DNA of 64,000 nt from Ideonella alba (lineage in GTDB: Bacteria; Pseudomonadota; Gammaproteobacteria; Burkholderiales; Burkholderiaceae_C), in assembly GCF_018069875.1 (NCBI RefSeq), contig NZ_JAGQDF010000010.1:62001-126000 (forward strand), read 5' to 3'. Positions 8,800 through 17,721 of this stretch are shown here, one piece after another. The first letter of the stretch is position 1. Each line of letters opens with the position of its first letter. The position numbers were made by a program, and so were the translations under genes. The notes under the pieces are model-generated. The model was not told the origin of the DNA, did no database searches, and worked only from the letters and a program-made list of their open reading frames with translations.

Positions 8800-10575
8800 T
8801 CAGTGGGCCGGTGCCGGCCCGACCGACAGCCAGGGGGTGACGCGGCTGAGCAGTTCGTCCATGCCGAAGGGCTTGGCGAGGTGGTCGTCCATGCCGGCAT
8901 GCTGCGAGAGCCGTTCGTGTTCGGCCACCGCATTGGCGCTGATGCCGATGATCGGCACCCGCGGCGTGCCCAGGCGCTGCTCCCGCTCGCGCCAGCGGCG
9001 GGTGGCCTCGTAGCCATCGAGCGCGGGCATCTGGCCGTCCATCAGCACCAGGCCGATGCCGCCCTTGTGCAGCAGGTCCAGCGCCTGCAGACCGTCTTCG
9101 GCCTCCAGCACCGACAGGCCGCTGCGCGACAGCATCTCGACCGCGACCAGGCGGTTCTGCGCGTCGTCGTCGACCACCAGCACGGTGCCCTGCAGCGGCC
9201 GCTTGGCGTCCATGTCGGCAGGTTGATGCGGGCTGGGGCTGGCCTGGGTGGCGACCAGCGGCAGGCACACGGTGAAGCGGCTGCCGCGCCCCAGCACGCT
9301 GTCGACCAGGATGTCGCCGCCCATCTGGCGGGCCAGGCGCTGGGCGATCGTCAGCCCCAGGCCGGCCCCGGTGGCGGCGCGCTGCGGGCCATGGTCGACC
9401 TGGAAGAAGGGCTCGAAGACCATGGCCGCGTCCGAGGTGGACAGACCCTGGCCGCTGTCGGCCACCTCGATCAGCAGCCCCCGATCGGCCGACCAGTCCA
9501 GCGCCAGCAGCACCTGGCCGCGGTCGGTGAAACGCACGGCGTTCGAGAGCAGCGCATCGACCAGTTGGTTCAGCCGCGCACGGTCGGCCAGCACCGCTGC
9601 CGGCAGCGCGGCCGACAGCGTCAGGTCCAGCCGCAGGCCCTTGGCCTCGGCGGCCGGGCGGTGCCCTTGCAGCATCGACGGCGCCCAGTCGCCCAGGCTC
9701 AGCGGCGCCGGTGCCATCCGTGCCGGCGCGGTGTCCAGGGCGCTGTATTCCAGCACCTCCGAGAGCGAATGCATCAAGCCGGCGCTGGAGTGCCGGGCGG
9801 CCTCGAGGATGCGGGACTGGCGGGCGGTCAGCGGTTCGCGGGCCAGCAGGTCCAGCGCGCCGATCGTGCCGCTCATCGGCCGCCGGATCTCATGGGTCAT
9901 GGTCTCGAGAAAGCGCGCGCGCGCGGCGGCATCGCGTTCGAGCTGGCGGTTGGCTGCGCCCAGCTGCTCGTTGACGGCCGCGGTTTCCAGGCTCTGGCGC
10001 AGCGCCATCAGCGTGGTTTGGCGGAAGTGCGACGCGCCGCGCATCAGCGCCACGAAGAAGGCGCTGGTGCCCAAGGCGATCTCGGGCCACTGTTCCGGCT
10101 GCGACCACAGCGTCACAGCGATCAGCGAGCCGGCCGTTGGCAGCACGATCCATTCGAAGGAGCGGCCGATCAGCGACATGTAGAACGAGGCCACGCACAG
10201 CGCGCCCAGCAGGATCGTCACATGCAGCATGGCCTGTGGCGGCGACAGGTGCGGCATCAGCCAGACCGTGGCGACCGACCACATCAGGCCGCTGAGCGCC
10301 GCATTCGCCTGCACCTGCCGCTCGGCCCGGTGCAGCGAGGCGGCCTCCTCGGGTGGCTGGCGGTCCAGATGGCGCATGAACCACAGACGCCACAGGCCGC
10401 TGCCCAGCGCCATGCCGGCCACGGGCAGCAGCGGCCAGATCGGGTCGAGTGACCAGGCCGGGGCCAGCAGCACGGCCACGGCCAGCCACAGCATCGGCAC
10501 GCTGGCGCGTGCACCGGACACGGAAAAACGCAGGGCTCCTCGGCGCAGTGCGAGGTCGATCTCAGACGGGGTCAA
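8800..10575 (-). CDS. Hybrid sensor histidine kinase/response regulator
   Basis: A 591-residue membrane-bound signalling kinase. About six hydrophobic segments occupy residues 25-180, with no large periplasmic loop, so it probably senses a membrane or cytoplasmic cue. A linker coiled coil (about 185-220) leads to the dimerisation domain with H228 in THEIRRPMSG, where the usual T-P is replaced by R-P. The ATP-binding domain (about 330-440) has SNAVRFTD, VADSGQGL and GAGLGLTIAQRLA. A C-terminal receiver (about 465-585) has VLVVDDD and VLMDGQMPALDG. No HPt domain is encoded nearby, so the next phosphorelay partner is unknown. Transcribed alone, leftward. Confidence 0.9.
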   Translation of the reverse strand: MTPSEIDLALRRGALRFSVSGARASVPMLWLAVAVLLAPAWSLDPIWPLLPVAGMALGSGLWRLWFMRHLDRQPPEEAASLHRAERQVQANAALSGLMWSVATVWLMPHLSPPQAMLHVTILLGALCVASFYMSLIGRSFEWIVLPTAGSLIAVTLWSQPEQWPEIALGTSAFFVALMRGASHFRQTTLMALRQSLETAAVNEQLGAANRQLERDAAARARFLETMTHEIRRPMSGTIGALDLLAREPLTARQSRILEAARHSSAGLMHSLSEVLEYSALDTAPARMAPAPLSLGDWAPSMLQGHRPAAEAKGLRLDLTLSAALPAAVLADRARLNQLVDALLSNAVRFTDRGQVLLALDWSADRGLLIEVADSGQGLSTSDAAMVFEPFFQVDHGPQRAATGAGLGLTIAQRLARQMGGDILVDSVLGRGSRFTVCLPLVATQASPSPHQPADMDAKRPLQGTVLVVDDDAQNRLVAVEMLSRSGLSVLEAEDGLQALDLLHKGGIGLVLMDGQMPALDGYEATRRWREREQRLGTPRVPIIGISANAVAEHERLSQHAGMDDHLAKPFGMDELLSRVTPWLSVGPAPAH

Positions 10576-10658
10576 CGGGGCAGGCAGGCAAAGTCATCAG
10601 CTGCGCTCATTGTCCGAGCGCATGGGTGGCGTTTGCCATCCCCAGAACGCCGCGCCAC

Positions 10659-12638
10659 TCAGGGGCGCTGGCGGTAGAAACGCACAGGTGTGCCGTCGTC
10701 CTGCCGCATCTGCCTGGCCTTGTTCACGACCGAGCGCTGCATCCGGCCCACCACATGCATCTCGCAGGGCTTGCAGTCGAAGCGCAGGCTCAGGATCTCG
10801 TCGCCGTGCTGGATGGTCAGCGGCTCGGCGCGCACCGTGCCCTGCACGCCGGTCACGCCCTTGGCCTGCTTGGGGCACAGGCTCAGCGAGAAACGCACGC
10901 AGTGCTTGGTGATCATCAGGCTGGCGTCGCCCAGTTCCTGGTGGCTCTCGTACGCGGCGCCCACCACCTGCACGCCATGGCGCACATAGAAGTCATGGGC
11001 CTTGTGGTTGTAGACATTGGCCAGGTAGCTCAGCGTGTCCTCGGGGTAAGGCACCGGCGGCTGCTGTTCGGCGCGGCGCTGCGGGCGCCGGGCCCGACGG
11101 GCCTGCTCGCGCACGGCCTCGAGCGCGGCCACTGCGTCCCGGCGCAGTGCATTGAGCGCCGCGGCAGGCAGGAACCAGGGCTGGCTCAGTGTCAGGCGCA
11201 CCGAGCGGGCCTCGAAGATCGTGGCGCCCAGTTTGCCCAGGCCCTCGCGCAGCGCGGCCTCGGCCCGCTGCGTCTGTTCTGCGGGCTGGTGCGTGTGCGC
11301 CAACGTGGCGCGCGCCGCATGGCCATCGGCATCGACCACGTCCAGTGCGAAACCCTCGGGGGTGTCGGACAGGCGCAGGTCCAGCGCGATCCGGCGCTCG
11401 GCGCTCTTCTTGCGCAGCACGCGGTCCCAGGCCATGTCGCGGTTGCGGCTGAGCACGGTGTCGCGGCGCAGGTCCTTCAGCGTGGCGATCGGCTCCTTGG
11501 GCACCAGCTTCCAGCGCCCGGCGGCGGCATCGATCGCCTCGACGGTGTTGACCTGCACCCCGGCGAGTTCACCCTGCAGGTCGAACCAGGTGATCGAGTC
11601 GCCGTTGTTCGGCTCGCCGACACCGGCGTCAAGCTGCACCTCCAGGTGGTCCTTCGCCACCTTCAGCACATGGCCCAGGGGCATGCCGGCGTGCTTGGGG
11701 GTGTCGAAGGCACCGATGTCGATCTGGCGGCCGTTGACGAAGTAATCGGTAGCGCCGCGGTTGAAGTTGCGCTGCGGGTCAGGGTTGAAGCTGAAGGTGG
11801 TGCGGCCCGACGACGCGGCGCGCAGCGACGGCCGCAGGGCCAGCTCGTCGTCGAGCAGGCGGCGGTAATGGGCGGTGATGTTCTTCACGTAGCCCATGTC
11901 CTTGTAGCGGCCCTCGATCTTGAAGCTGCGCACGCCGGCGTCGATCAGCGCGCCCAGGTTGGCCGACTGGTTGTTGTCCTTCATCGACAGCACATGCTTC
12001 TCGTGCGCGACGATGCGCCCGGCGGTGTCGGTGACGGTCCAGGGCAGGCGGCAGGCCTGCGAGCAGTCGCCGCGGTTGGCGCTGCGGCCGGTCTGCGCAT
12101 GGCTGACATAGCACTGGCCGCTGTAGGCCACGCACAGCGCGCCGTGGACGAAGAACTCGATCACGGTGTCGGGCAGGGCCTGGGCGATCTCCTGGATCTG
12201 CGGCAATGTCAGCTCACGCGCCAGCACCAGCTGCGAGAAGCCGCTGGCCGCCAGGAAGCGGGCCTTGTCCAGCGTGCGGATGTCGCACTGGGTGGAGGCA
12301 TGGATCTCGATGGGCGGCAGGTCCAGCTCCATCAGGCCCATGTCCTGCACGATCAGCGCATCGACGCCGGCCTCGTAGACCTCGCGCACCATGCGGGCGG
12401 CAGGCGCCAGTTCGTCGTCGCGCAGGATGGTGTTGAGGGTGACGAAGATCTTCGCGCCGAAGCGATGCGCGTGGCGCACCAGGCGCTCGATCTCGGTCAC
12501 CGGATTGCCGGCCGCCGCCCGCGCGCCGAAGCCGGGGCCGCCGATGTAGACCGCGTCCGCGCCATGGTTGACCGCCTCGATGCCGATCTCGGCATCGCGG
12601 GCGGGGGCCAGCAGTTCCAGCGTGTCAGGGCGGCTCAT
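10659..12638 (-). CDS. rlhA: U32 family protein, 23S rRNA C2501 hydroxylase RlhA-like
   Basis: A 659-residue protein of the U32 family with the length and C-terminal DUF3656 region of RlhA (YdcP), which hydroxylates C2501 of 23S rRNA in E. coli; the shorter TrhP/YegQ type is excluded. Near-identical blocks to that family include HGADAVYIGGPGFGAR, IHASTQCDIRT and the cysteine-rich LCVAYSGQCY ... RGDCSQACRLPW (about 168-200). More conserved cysteines lie near the end (SLCPKQAKG and CKPCEMH). U32 enzymes bind an Fe-S cluster and depend on prephenate-derived chemistry. ATG at 12638 matches homologues; an ATG at 12647 would add three residues. Formerly annotated as a collagenase-like peptidase; that name is probably wrong. 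Confidence 0.85.
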   Translation of the reverse strand: MSRPDTLELLAPARDAEIGIEAVNHGADAVYIGGPGFGARAAAGNPVTEIERLVRHAHRFGAKIFVTLNTILRDDELAPAARMVREVYEAGVDALIVQDMGLMELDLPPIEIHASTQCDIRTLDKARFLAASGFSQLVLARELTLPQIQEIAQALPDTVIEFFVHGALCVAYSGQCYVSHAQTGRSANRGDCSQACRLPWTVTDTAGRIVAHEKHVLSMKDNNQSANLGALIDAGVRSFKIEGRYKDMGYVKNITAHYRRLLDDELALRPSLRAASSGRTTFSFNPDPQRNFNRGATDYFVNGRQIDIGAFDTPKHAGMPLGHVLKVAKDHLEVQLDAGVGEPNNGDSITWFDLQGELAGVQVNTVEAIDAAAGRWKLVPKEPIATLKDLRRDTVLSRNRDMAWDRVLRKKSAERRIALDLRLSDTPEGFALDVVDADGHAARATLAHTHQPAEQTQRAEAALREGLGKLGATIFEARSVRLTLSQPWFLPAAALNALRRDAVAALEAVREQARRARRPQRRAEQQPPVPYPEDTLSYLANVYNHKAHDFYVRHGVQVVGAAYESHQELGDASLMITKHCVRFSLSLCPKQAKGVTGVQGTVRAEPLTIQHGDEILSLRFDCKPCEMHVVGRMQRSVVNKARQMRQDDGTPVRFYRQRP

Positions 12639-12682
12639 GGCGCGCATGGTACCGGCGTGGCCGGTGCCGCGCCGCTGTGGGG

Positions 12683-13303
12683 TCAGGCCGCCGCGAGCAG
12701 GCGCCGGGAGGCCGCGCGGAAGTTGGCCAGCAGTTGCGCGTAGTCGTGGTTCACCGGGAACTGCGGGAACTGCTCGACGATGGACGCCGGCGGATGGATG
12801 AAGAAGCCGGCGTGGGCGGCGCCCAGCATGCCGGTGTCGTTGTAGCTGTCGCCGGCGGCCATGACCTGGAAGTTCAGGCCCTTGAGCGCGTTCACCGCAT
12901 GGCGTTTCTGGTCGGGCTGGCGCAGACGGTAGTCACGCACGAAGCCCTGCTCGTCGATCACCAGCTTGTGGCAGAACAGCGTGGGGCGGCCGAGCTGGCG
13001 CATCAGCGGGTCGGCGAACTCATAGAAAGTGTCCGACAGGATGATGACCTGGAACTCCTCGCGCAGCGTGTCGAGGAATGCCTTGGCGCCCTCCAATGGC
13101 TGCATGCCGCCAATGACCTCCTGGATGTCCTGCAGCTTCAGGCCATGCTGGGCCAGCAGGTCGATGCGAAAGCGCATCAACTTGTCATAGTCGGGCTCTT
13201 CGCGGGTGGTGCGCGAAAACTCGGGGATGCCGGTGCGCTGGGAAAACGCGATCCAGATCTCGGGCACCAGGACGCCTTCGAGGTCCAGGCAGACGACTTG
13301 CAT
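12683..13303 (-). CDS. thrH: Bifunctional phosphoserine phosphatase/homoserine phosphotransferase
   Basis: A 206-residue HAD-superfamily enzyme, the same length as Pseudomonas ThrH. N-terminal CLDLEGVLVPEIWIAF (with Asp nucleophile in the DxE variant of the DxD motif), ILSDTFYEFADPLMRQLG (motif II), and AAGDSYNDTGMLGAAHAGF (motif IV) match ThrH closely. ThrH hydrolyses phosphoserine and can transfer the phosphate to homoserine, bridging serine and threonine synthesis. Cytoplasmic. Leftward, 36 bases... close upstream of rlhA, probably the same transcript. Confidence 0.9.
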   Translation of the reverse strand: MQVVCLDLEGVLVPEIWIAFSQRTGIPEFSRTTREEPDYDKLMRFRIDLLAQHGLKLQDIQEVIGGMQPLEGAKAFLDTLREEFQVIILSDTFYEFADPLMRQLGRPTLFCHKLVIDEQGFVRDYRLRQPDQKRHAVNALKGLNFQVMAAGDSYNDTGMLGAAHAGFFIHPPASIVEQFPQFPVNHDYAQLLANFRAASRRLLAAA

Positions 13304-13389
13304 GACATGACTCCGCAGTGAGGGGCAGTGGGCACCGGGCCCGCCGCGAAACGGCGCGCATGATACCCGTCGCCCCTGGCGTGGGGCTG

Positions 13390-15603
13390 TCAGGCGGGCG
13401 CCAGGGTCACCGGCACGCCGGCCAGCACGGCGTTGCCCGACAGCGGGTCGCGCAGGCGCTCGTCGAGCAGGTCATTGAGGCTGGCGCCCGGGCGTTCGGC
13501 CGCGACGCGCAACTGGGCGCCAGGCCGGTCGTGGCCCCAGCCGTGCGGCAGGCAGACCACGCCCCGGGGCAGATCGGTGCTGCAGGCCACCCGCACCCCC
13601 ACCGCGCCGCCCGGGCCGGCCAGGCGCGCCGACGCGCCATCGGCCACGCCATGTGCCGCGGCATCGTCCGGATGGACCCACAGCGTGCTGCGGTCGGGGC
13701 CCTTGGCCAGCACCGGCAGGTTGTGCATCCAGCTGTTGTTGCTGCGCAGGTCGCGCCGGCCGATCACGACCAGCGGCGGGGCTGGGTCGGCCAGCCGCTC
13801 GGCGGCCTGCGCCAGGTCGGCCACGCAGGCGGCGGGTGCCAGGTCGATCAGGCCGTCGGGCGTGCGCAGCACCTCGGGCAGGCGCGGCTGCAACTCGCCC
13901 AGGTCGATGCCGGCGGGCGCGGCGGCCACCCGGTCCAGGCTCAGGCCCCCCGGGCGCTGGCCGAAGGCGTCGCCGTAGGGGCCGGCGCGCAGCGCCAGAT
14001 CGAGCAGGCGCTCGGGGCCGCGGCGCGGCGACAGCGCGGCCATCAGTGCCTCCGCGTGCTGCGGGGCGCGGCGGCGCAGGTCCTCGGCGAGCAGCGCGTC
14101 ATCCAGCGCGTCCAGGTCGGCGTCGCGGCCCTGGCCGCTGACCAGCGCCGCCAGGCGCAGCAGCAGGCGCCACTCCGGCGGGTGGGCGGCGTCGTCGGCG
14201 GGCAGCACGGCGGGGCTGTAGCGGGCGTGGTTGCGGTCGGACAGCTGCGGGAAGGCGACGTCGTAGTGGCCGTCCTCCAGCGGTGAGCGGCCGGGCAGGA
14301 TGACGTCGGCGTGGCGGCTGGTCTCGTTGAGGTAGATGTCCAGGCTGACCATGAATTCCAGGCCGTCCAGGGCGTCGGCCAGGCGCGGGCCGCCCGGTGC
14401 CGACAGCACCGGGTTGGTTCCGGCGGTGATCAGGGCGCGCACCTGGCCAGGGCCGGGCGTGGCGATCTCTTCGGCCAGACAGGTCATCGGCAGCTCGCCG
14501 AAGACTTCAGGGGCGCCGCTGACCCGGCTGACGTGGCGGCCGGTGACGATGCCGCGGCCCTGGCCCGGACGGCCCTCGGTGTTGGCGGCGAAGGCGGCGG
14601 CACGGGGCCACATCGCGCCGCCAGGCTCGTCCAGGTGACCCGTGACGAGGTTGAGCGCATCGATCAGCCAGGCGCAGGTGGTGCCCCAGCGCTGGGTGTG
14701 CACGCCCAGGCGGCCATAGACGCAGGCGGCCTCGCTGCGCGCGATGTCGCGCGCCAGGGTGCGGATCGCCTCGGACGCCAGTCCGCAGCGCGCCGCCACG
14801 GTCTCCGGCGTGAAGGGCGCGACCGCCGCCTGCAGGCTGTCCAGTCCGCGGCTGAGTGCGCCGGCCCGGCCCGGTCGCGCCAGCCCCTCGGCAAACACCA
14901 CGTTCAGCAGCGCGGCCAGCAGGAAGACGTCGGCGCCTGGACGGATGGCCAGGTGGGTGTCGGCGATCGCAGCGGTCTCGGTGCGGCGGGGGTCGATCAC
15001 CACCAGCCGCCCGCCGCGCTCGCGCAGCGCGCGGGCCTTGCCGCGGAAATCGGGCACCGTCCACATGCTGCCATTGCTGGCCATCGGGTTGCCGCCCAGG
15101 ATCACCAGCAGCCGGGTGCGGGCGATGTCGGGCACCGGCACGCTGAGCCAGTGGCCGTACATCCAGCCGCACTGCAGCTGGCGCGGCATCTGGTCGAGCG
15201 TGGACGCCGAGAACACATTGCGCGAGCCCAGCGCGCGCGCCAGTCGCGCGAAGTACAACAGCAGGCCCATCTTGTGCGCCGCCGGGTTGCCCACCGCCAG
15301 CGCCACCGCGTCACGGCCCTGCTCGGCGATGATCGGCAGCAGCCGGCGCTCGATCTCGGCGAAGGCCTCGTCCCAGGTGGCGGGCTCCAGGGTGGCGCCG
15401 CGACGGATCAGTGGCGTGCGCAGGCGGTCGGGGTCCTCGTGCAGGTCCTTCAGGGCCACCGCCTTGGGGCAGATGAAGCCGCGGCTGAAGACGTCGTCGT
15501 CGGCGCCGCGGATGCGCTGCACCCGGCCGTCGGCGACCTCGATCTCGAGGCCGCAGCAGGCCTCGCACAAGGGGCAGATGCGGCGGTGGACGGTGGCGCT
15601 CAT
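13390..15603 (-). CDS. Molybdopterin-dependent oxidoreductase with 4Fe-4S centre
   Basis: A 737-residue enzyme of the bacterial DMSO-reductase/formate-dehydrogenase superfamily. The N-terminal CPLCEACCGLEIEV motif plus a later cysteine in FICPKAVAL binds a 4Fe-4S cluster. The molybdopterin domain (about 50-520) contains NPMASNGSMW and RLVVIDPRRTETA, with ILPGRSPLEDGHYD; the C-terminal dinucleotide-binding domain (about 590-737) has NNSWMHNLP and VCLPHGWGH. No Tat signal is visible, so it appears cytoplasmic. There is no adjacent electron-transfer subunit, cofactor gene or membrane anchor, and the substrate cannot be named. Start ATG 15603 sits 9 residues before the first cysteine, as usual. 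Confidence 0.85.
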   Translation of the reverse strand: MSATVHRRICPLCEACCGLEIEVADGRVQRIRGADDDVFSRGFICPKAVALKDLHEDPDRLRTPLIRRGATLEPATWDEAFAEIERRLLPIIAEQGRDAVALAVGNPAAHKMGLLLYFARLARALGSRNVFSASTLDQMPRQLQCGWMYGHWLSVPVPDIARTRLLVILGGNPMASNGSMWTVPDFRGKARALRERGGRLVVIDPRRTETAAIADTHLAIRPGADVFLLAALLNVVFAEGLARPGRAGALSRGLDSLQAAVAPFTPETVAARCGLASEAIRTLARDIARSEAACVYGRLGVHTQRWGTTCAWLIDALNLVTGHLDEPGGAMWPRAAAFAANTEGRPGQGRGIVTGRHVSRVSGAPEVFGELPMTCLAEEIATPGPGQVRALITAGTNPVLSAPGGPRLADALDGLEFMVSLDIYLNETSRHADVILPGRSPLEDGHYDVAFPQLSDRNHARYSPAVLPADDAAHPPEWRLLLRLAALVSGQGRDADLDALDDALLAEDLRRRAPQHAEALMAALSPRRGPERLLDLALRAGPYGDAFGQRPGGLSLDRVAAAPAGIDLGELQPRLPEVLRTPDGLIDLAPAACVADLAQAAERLADPAPPLVVIGRRDLRSNNSWMHNLPVLAKGPDRSTLWVHPDDAAAHGVADGASARLAGPGGAVGVRVACSTDLPRGVVCLPHGWGHDRPGAQLRVAAERPGASLNDLLDERLRDPLSGNAVLAGVPVTLAPA

Positions 15604-15695
15604 GCGGGCTCCTGGGCAGCGAGGGCCGCATCCTCGCGCGGCGCGTCGGCGCGCGGTGTCGCCCGGGTGACGCGCCGGGGCCGGGCTTTCCCGGA

Positions 15696-16184
15696 TCAGC
15701 TGACGATGTAGGCGGCGGCGCCGGTGGCGATCAGCGTGCCGTCCTGGTTGACCAGCCGCATCTGGGTGCTGGCCACCCGGCCGCCCAGACGCACCACCTC
15801 GGCCGAGGCGATGAAATGCTCGCCGATGCCGGGGCGCAGGTAATCCACCCGCAGGTCGATCGTGCCCAGGCGGCTGAAGCGGTGCATCACCACCTCGGCG
15901 GCCTCGTCACAGTATTTCTCGGTGATCCCCACCATCACGGCCACGCCGCCCATGGCGTCGAGCACCGCCGAAATGACGCCGCCATGCAGGCGACCGTACA
16001 GGTAGTGACCGATCAGGTCGGGCCGCATCTGGATGCGCGCCGAGGGCGCCGGGGGGGCCAGCGAGACCATGGTCATGCCCAGTGTCTGGTTGAAGGTGAC
16101 CTTGTGCTCGAACAGGTCCCGCAGCGCGGTCTCCAGCAGGGCCTGTTCATCGGGCGATCGGCGGGTGGCGGCAACATGGGTCAT
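15696..16184 (-). CDS. YigI/PaaI-like hotdog thioesterase
   Basis: A 162-residue hotdog-fold protein: GRLHGGVISAVLDAMGGVAVM (about 69-89) contains the H-G-G core helix of acyl-CoA thioesterases, and IDLRVDYLRPG is the following strand. The length and KVTFNQTLGM N-terminal helix fit YigI-like thioesterases that hydrolyse medium/long-chain acyl-CoA. Divergent from the acyltransferase-like gene at 16223, 38 bases apart. Confidence 0.85.
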   Translation of the reverse strand: MTHVAATRRSPDEQALLETALRDLFEHKVTFNQTLGMTMVSLAPPAPSARIQMRPDLIGHYLYGRLHGGVISAVLDAMGGVAVMVGITEKYCDEAAEVVMHRFSRLGTIDLRVDYLRPGIGEHFIASAEVVRLGGRVASTQMRLVNQDGTLIATGAAAYIVS

Positions 16185-16222
16185 GGGCGGATTGTGGCCC
16201 GAAGCTGCGCTATCGTCGGCGC

Positions 16223-16972
16223 ATGCCCGGCGAACGCTTCGACCGCCTCGATGCCCTCAGGGGCCTGGCCATCGTCTGGATGGTGGGGTTCCACTTCGCC
16301 TACGACCTGAACCATTTCCGACTGCTGCAGCCGCCGCAGCAGTTCCTGGCGGATCCGTTCTGGACGCTGCAGCGCACTTCGATCGTCAGCCTGTTCCTGC
16401 TGTGCGCCGGGCTGGGCCAGGCGGTGGCGGTGCAGGCGGGGCAGTCGGCCGGCCGCTTCTGGCGCCGCTGGGCGCAGGTGGCGGCCTGCGCGCTGCTGGT
16501 GTCGGCCGGTTCGGCGCTGGTCTTTCCGCAGCGATGGATCAGCTTTGGCGTGCTGCACGGCATCGCGGTGATGCTGGTGCTGGTGCGCCTGGGGGTGGCG
16601 CCGCGACTGGGGGGCGACCTGGCAACCGCCCGCGCGCAGGCGTGGCTGTGGGGCCTGGGCGCGCTGGCACTGGTGGCGCCGAGGCTGTGGCAGCACCCGC
16701 TGTTCGACCAGCGCTGGGGCTGGGGTGTGGGCCTGGGCACGCACCTGCCGGCGACCGAGGACTATGTGCCCGTGCTGCCCTGGCTGGGCGTGCTGCTGTG
16801 GGGCCTGGCGATCGGCGGCTGGCTGCTGACCCACCGCCGCCATTGGCTGACCGGCGCCTTGCCCTCCGTGCTGCGGCCGCTGGCCTGGCTGGGTGCGCGG
16901 CCGCTGCGCATCTACATGCTGCACCAGCCGCTGCTGTTCGGCCTGCTGATGGCCTGGCAGGCGTTGCGCTGA
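16223..16972 (+). CDS. DUF1624/heparan-alpha-glucosaminide N-acetyltransferase-like membrane protein
   Basis: A 249-residue inner-membrane protein. The N-terminus RLDALRGLAIVWMVGFHFAYDLNHF is the acyltransferase-3/HGSNAT opening (R-x-D-x-x-R-G), and WISFGVLHGIAVMLVL and LRIYMLHQPLLF are the conserved later segments; about seven to eight membrane spans. Relatives transfer acyl groups across membranes to sugars, but the function of these short bacterial forms is not known. It ends 7 bases from the stop of the facing site-2 protease gene. Confidence 0.8.
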   Translation: MPGERFDRLDALRGLAIVWMVGFHFAYDLNHFRLLQPPQQFLADPFWTLQRTSIVSLFLLCAGLGQAVAVQAGQSAGRFWRRWAQVAACALLVSAGSALVFPQRWISFGVLHGIAVMLVLVRLGVAPRLGGDLATARAQAWLWGLGALALVAPRLWQHPLFDQRWGWGVGLGTHLPATEDYVPVLPWLGVLLWGLAIGGWLLTHRRHWLTGALPSVLRPLAWLGARPLRIYMLHQPLLFGLLMAWQALR

Positions 16973-16978
16973 GGCGGT

Positions 16979-17713
16979 TCAGCGCGGCACGCCGCGCTGC
17001 AGCGACTGCAGCATCTCGTGCAGGTCGTGGGTCATCACGGCCAGGAAGCCCAGCAGCGCCAGGTAGTACAGGCCGTACTCGATCTTCGTGCCCAGCGGCA
17101 CGGCGTAGTAGGTGGCGGCTTCGGGGAGATCGCGCCGCCAGCGCAGCGCGCGCCAGACCTGCGGCGCCGCCAGCACCGCCATGATCAGCAGCATCGGGCT
17201 GGGCCGCCACCAGAACAGCGCCAGCAGCACCGGGACGCCCAGCAGCCAGATGCGCGGCGACAGCACCGCGGTGATGCGGCCGCCATCGAAGGGCGACAGC
17301 GGGATCAGGTTGAACAGGTTCAGGAAGAAGCCGGCATAGGCCACCGCCAGCAGCCAGGGCAGGTCGCCCTCGCCGCGGGCCAGCAGGTAGCACAGCACCG
17401 CGCCCACCGTGCCCAGCAGTGGCCCGCCCAAACCGACGAAGGCCTCCGTTTCGGCGTTGTGCGGGCGGTCCTTCAGTTCGACCCAGGCGCCGACGAAGGG
17501 GATGAAGGTGGGCCAGCCGACGTCCAGGCCCCGGTGCCGCGCCGCCAGCAGGTGGCCCAGTTCGTGCACGAACAGCAGGACGACGAAGCCGGCGGCATAG
17601 CGCCAGCCGTACACCATGGCGTAGACCGCCAGCGACAGCAGCATCGAGCCGCCACTGACCAGCAGCTTGCCCAGCTTGGCGCCGGACAGCAGGAGCAGCA
17701 GCAGCTTGATCAT
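16979..17713 (-). CDS. Site-2 protease family (M50) membrane metalloprotease
   Basis: A 244-residue membrane protein with the two intramembrane zinc-site motifs of M50 proteases: HELGH (H50, E51, H54) inside FVVLLFVHELGHLLAARHRG and the NLIPLSPFDGGR motif with D143. No PDZ domain, so it belongs to the compact type. Such enzymes cut transmembrane substrates, often anti-sigma factors. The ATG at 17713 begins a hydrophobic MIKLLLLLLSG segment and lies 8 bases after the stop of the DUF2167 gene; longer leftward-frame extensions upstream overlap that gene and are not homologous. Probably co-expressed with DUF2167 and EcsC. Confidence 0.88.
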   Translation of the reverse strand: MIKLLLLLLSGAKLGKLLVSGGSMLLSLAVYAMVYGWRYAAGFVVLLFVHELGHLLAARHRGLDVGWPTFIPFVGAWVELKDRPHNAETEAFVGLGGPLLGTVGAVLCYLLARGEGDLPWLLAVAYAGFFLNLFNLIPLSPFDGGRITAVLSPRIWLLGVPVLLALFWWRPSPMLLIMAVLAAPQVWRALRWRRDLPEAATYYAVPLGTKIEYGLYYLALLGFLAVMTHDLHEMLQSLQRGVPR

Positions 17714-17721
17714 GGTCGCAC

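Noticed and set aside
10628-10651. GGCGTT/AACGCC hairpin downstream of rlhA
   Set aside because: Only six pairs with a 12-base loop and no T-tract; not strong enough to list as a terminator.
10449-12743. 764-codon plus-strand frame opposite rlhA
   Set aside because: rlhA on the minus strand matches its family throughout; the plus frame is a shadow.
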